Below, in pieces: positions 6,425 to 7,649 of a stretch of DNA of 7,649 nt; position 1 is the first letter of the stretch; every line of letters begins with the position of its first letter. The translations under genes were made by a program, and so were the position numbers. This stretch comes from B1SED10-16 sp046498365. Lineage in GTDB: Bacteria > Desulfobacterota > Desulfobacteria > Desulfobacterales > Desulfosalsimonadaceae. The notes under the pieces are model-generated. The model ran no database searches and was not told where the DNA came from. It saw only the letters and a list, made by a program, of their open reading frames with translations. The stretch is taken from positions 1 through 7,649 of the forward strand of contig JAWOAV010000069.1 of the NCBI GenBank assembly GCA_046498365.1, read 5' to 3'.

Positions 6425-7159
6425 ATGCATATTAGGCGATTGTCAACCAACAAAATGAAACCGGACGCCATCAGCGCGATGTTCGATCACATCGCACCGA
6501 AATATGACTTTCTCAACCGGCTATTAAGCCTTCGCAGGGATGTCTACTGGCGCCGCGAAATGGTCCGGGCGCTGGAGATGCCGGCCGGGGGGGCAGTGCT
6601 CGATGTGGCCTGCGGCACCGGGGACGTCATGATTGAAGTAATGCGCCGGAAACCGGATGTTCGGGTCTATGGAATCGATATTTCAAAAAAAATGCTGCAA
6701 ATCGGATACCAAAAAGCGGGCGCCGGCAACCCCGGCGCCAGGGCGGCCTTTTTTGCCGCAAATGCCCTGCATCCCCCCTTTCCGCCGGACAGCATGCATG
6801 CCGTAACCATCGCTTTCGGCATCCGCAACATCCAGGATCGTTCGGGCGCGCTTGGAAATTTCCGGGAGATTTTGAAACCCGGTGGGACGCTGGCCGTTCT
6901 CGAACTCAACACGCCTTCCCGCGGCCTTCTCCGCTCCCTGTACCTGTTGTATTTTCAAAAAATACTGCCCGGTATCGGGGGATTGTTTTCAAAAAACACC
7001 GGCGCCTATCAATACCTGCCGGCATCGGTACTGAATTTCCCCCCGCCGGAAGTCTTTGCCGCCCATATGCGGGATGCGGGATTCCGGGATATCGCCTGGA
7101 AATCCCTGAGCGCGGGAATCGCCACCCTTTATGTCGGGCAGAAATCAAATGACCCATAA
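6425..7159 (+). CDS. ubiE: UbiE/MenG quinone C-methyltransferase (probable demethylmenaquinone methyltransferase)
   Basis: SAM-dependent enzyme that methylates the quinone ring, the final step of menaquinone (or a late step of ubiquinone) synthesis. From the ATG at 6425 it is 244 residues. A second ATG at 6455 gives 234, and neither has a clear ribosome binding site. Visible family signatures are MFDHIAPKYDFLN (19-31), SAM motif I VLDVACGTGD (58-67), YGIDIS (82-87), the UbiE-specific AFGIRNI (130-136), LKPGG (150-154), and AYQYLPASV followed by a PPPEVF..AGF-like end. The menaquinone substrate is inferred from the likely anaerobic host and not from a residue. The gene overlaps the start of the next gene by 11 bases, implying coupled translation. 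A GC-rich perfect inverted repeat lies inside it (6719-6739). Confidence 0.92.
   Translation: MHIRRLSTNKMKPDAISAMFDHIAPKYDFLNRLLSLRRDVYWRREMVRALEMPAGGAVLDVACGTGDVMIEVMRRKPDVRVYGIDISKKMLQIGYQKAGAGNPGARAAFFAANALHPPFPPDSMHAVTIAFGIRNIQDRSGALGNFREILKPGGTLAVLELNTPSRGLLRSLYLLYFQKILPGIGGLFSKNTGAYQYLPASVLNFPPPEVFAAHMRDAGFRDIAWKSLSAGIATLYVGQKSNDP
6719..6739 (+). repeat. Short GC-rich inverted repeat inside ubiE
   Basis: GGCGCCGG (6719-6726) and CCGGCGCC (6732-6739) are perfect 8-base arms around a 5-base loop. In the mRNA this would be a stable hairpin within the coding region. It encodes a small-residue stretch (AGAGNPGAR) in the loop region after SAM motif II. It may be a codon-usage by-product. Confidence 0.55.
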
Positions 7160-7649
7160 ATCCACCCCTTTTTTGAAAGACGACCCCCGGATGAACCGGC
7201 TCGTCCAGGAAGCCCTCGCACGAGGGGCTACCGGCGCAGCAATCATCGCCGCCTCCGATATCGTCGTTGAGGATGCGCTCGCAGAAAAATGCCGGCACCC
7301 GGGATGCCCGAATTACGCCCTGTCAAAAAGCTGCCCGCCCCATGTTGCCGGACCCGCGGCATTCAAAAAACAGCTCGAAGCGTTTGCCCGCGCCCTTTTT
7401 TTCAAAATCGAGCTGCCGTCGGAAATCCTGTACTCCAGCGACCGGCGCGAACTGTTTGAACTGCTTCACGAAACAGCGGCCGGCATCGAGCGCGCCGCCG
7501 TTCACATGGGATTTATCCGCGCCCGCGCCTTTGCCGGGGACTCATGCAAACAGATCTTCTGCTACAGCCACAAAGAGTGCCGCGCGCTTCTGAAAAACGG
7601 CGCATGCCGGCACCCGGAGTCCGCAAGGCCATCCATGTCCGGATTCGGC
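7149..7649 (+). CDS. DUF2284 cysteine-rich predicted metal-binding protein, 3' end outside window
   Basis: The frame is open from the ATG at 7149 to the window edge, 167 codons. I recognise it as DUF2284, a family common in anaerobes with no established reaction. Seven cysteines are visible in two clusters: C48-x4-C53-x8-C62 (within EKCRHPGCPNY and SKSCPPHV) and C133-x4-C138-x5-C144-x8-C153 (AFAGDSCKQIFC to ACRHPESARPSM). The CPPH and CRHPE..RPSM segments are the family's hallmarks. Such spacing suggests bound metal or an Fe-S cluster, but that is inference. No signal peptide or membrane segment is seen, so it is probably cytoplasmic. It overlaps ubiE by 11 bases and has at best a weak ribosome binding site (GGGCAG, about 7-8 bases upstream), fitting translational coupling. 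An in-frame ATG lies 14 codons later. The C-terminal end is missing. Confidence 0.85.
   Translation, partial: MTHKSTPFLKDDPRMNRLVQEALARGATGAAIIAASDIVVEDALAEKCRHPGCPNYALSKSCPPHVAGPAAFKKQLEAFARALFFKIELPSEILYSSDRRELFELLHETAAGIERAAVHMGFIRARAFAGDSCKQIFCYSHKECRALLKNGACRHPESARPSMSGFG

Noticed and set aside
1..7649. CRISPR arrays, tRNA or rRNA genes, insertion sequences, phage or defence genes
   Set aside because: No regularly spaced repeats, tRNA-like cloverleafs, rRNA segments, transposase motifs or defence domains were seen; almost all of the window is occupied by recognisable housekeeping genes.

Overview
The window reads as chromosomal core sequence of a Gram-negative, menaquinone-type anaerobe. 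The best guess is a member of Desulfobacterota (the former Deltaproteobacteria). The clues are the gene mix (a combined ftsE-ftsX-envC-ctpA cell-division cluster, ubiE/menG followed by a DUF2284 cysteine-rich protein, and a pyrE of the 'KWIEG' type) and a moderately GC-rich composition. The assignment is inferred from protein motifs and not from any marker RNA. I see no rRNA, tRNA, CRISPR array, insertion sequence or phage gene.

Layout. (1) Positions 1-3986, minus strand: a tightly packed cluster transcribed ftsE -> ftsX -> envC-like -> ctpA. ftsE and ftsX share an ATGA overlap, ftsX and the envC-like gene overlap by about 37 bases, and ctpA starts 17 bases after the envC-like stop, behind a good ribosome binding site. 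ctpA runs off the left edge. (2) Positions 3987-4222: a divergent intergenic region with a perfect 10-base inverted repeat and a possible promoter for ftsE. (3) Positions 4223-4798, plus strand: pyrE. (4) Positions 4774-6295, minus strand: dnaJ followed by queD. queD is convergent with pyrE and the two coding regions overlap by 25 bases. (5) Positions 6296-6424: a second divergent intergenic region. (6) Positions 6425-7649, plus strand: ubiE/menG, then a DUF2284 protein whose start overlaps the ubiE end by 11 bases and which runs off the right edge.

How the genes fit together. In characterised bacteria FtsE/FtsX is an ATP-driven transmembrane switch that acts through a periplasmic coiled-coil/LytM protein (EnvC) to turn on cell-wall amidases at the septum. 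The third gene has exactly that architecture with a degenerate LytM active site, plus an added SH3b domain. The carboxy-terminal protease at the operon end plausibly trims envelope hydrolases or their regulators. The other genes are housekeeping: pyrimidine synthesis (pyrE), protein folding (dnaJ), deazapurine synthesis (queD) and menaquinone synthesis (ubiE/menG). The DUF2284 partner has no established function.

I find no clear undescribed system here. The least explained items are the inverted repeat in the ftsE/pyrE gap, the DUF2284 gene coupled to ubiE, and the SH3b-bearing variant of EnvC.
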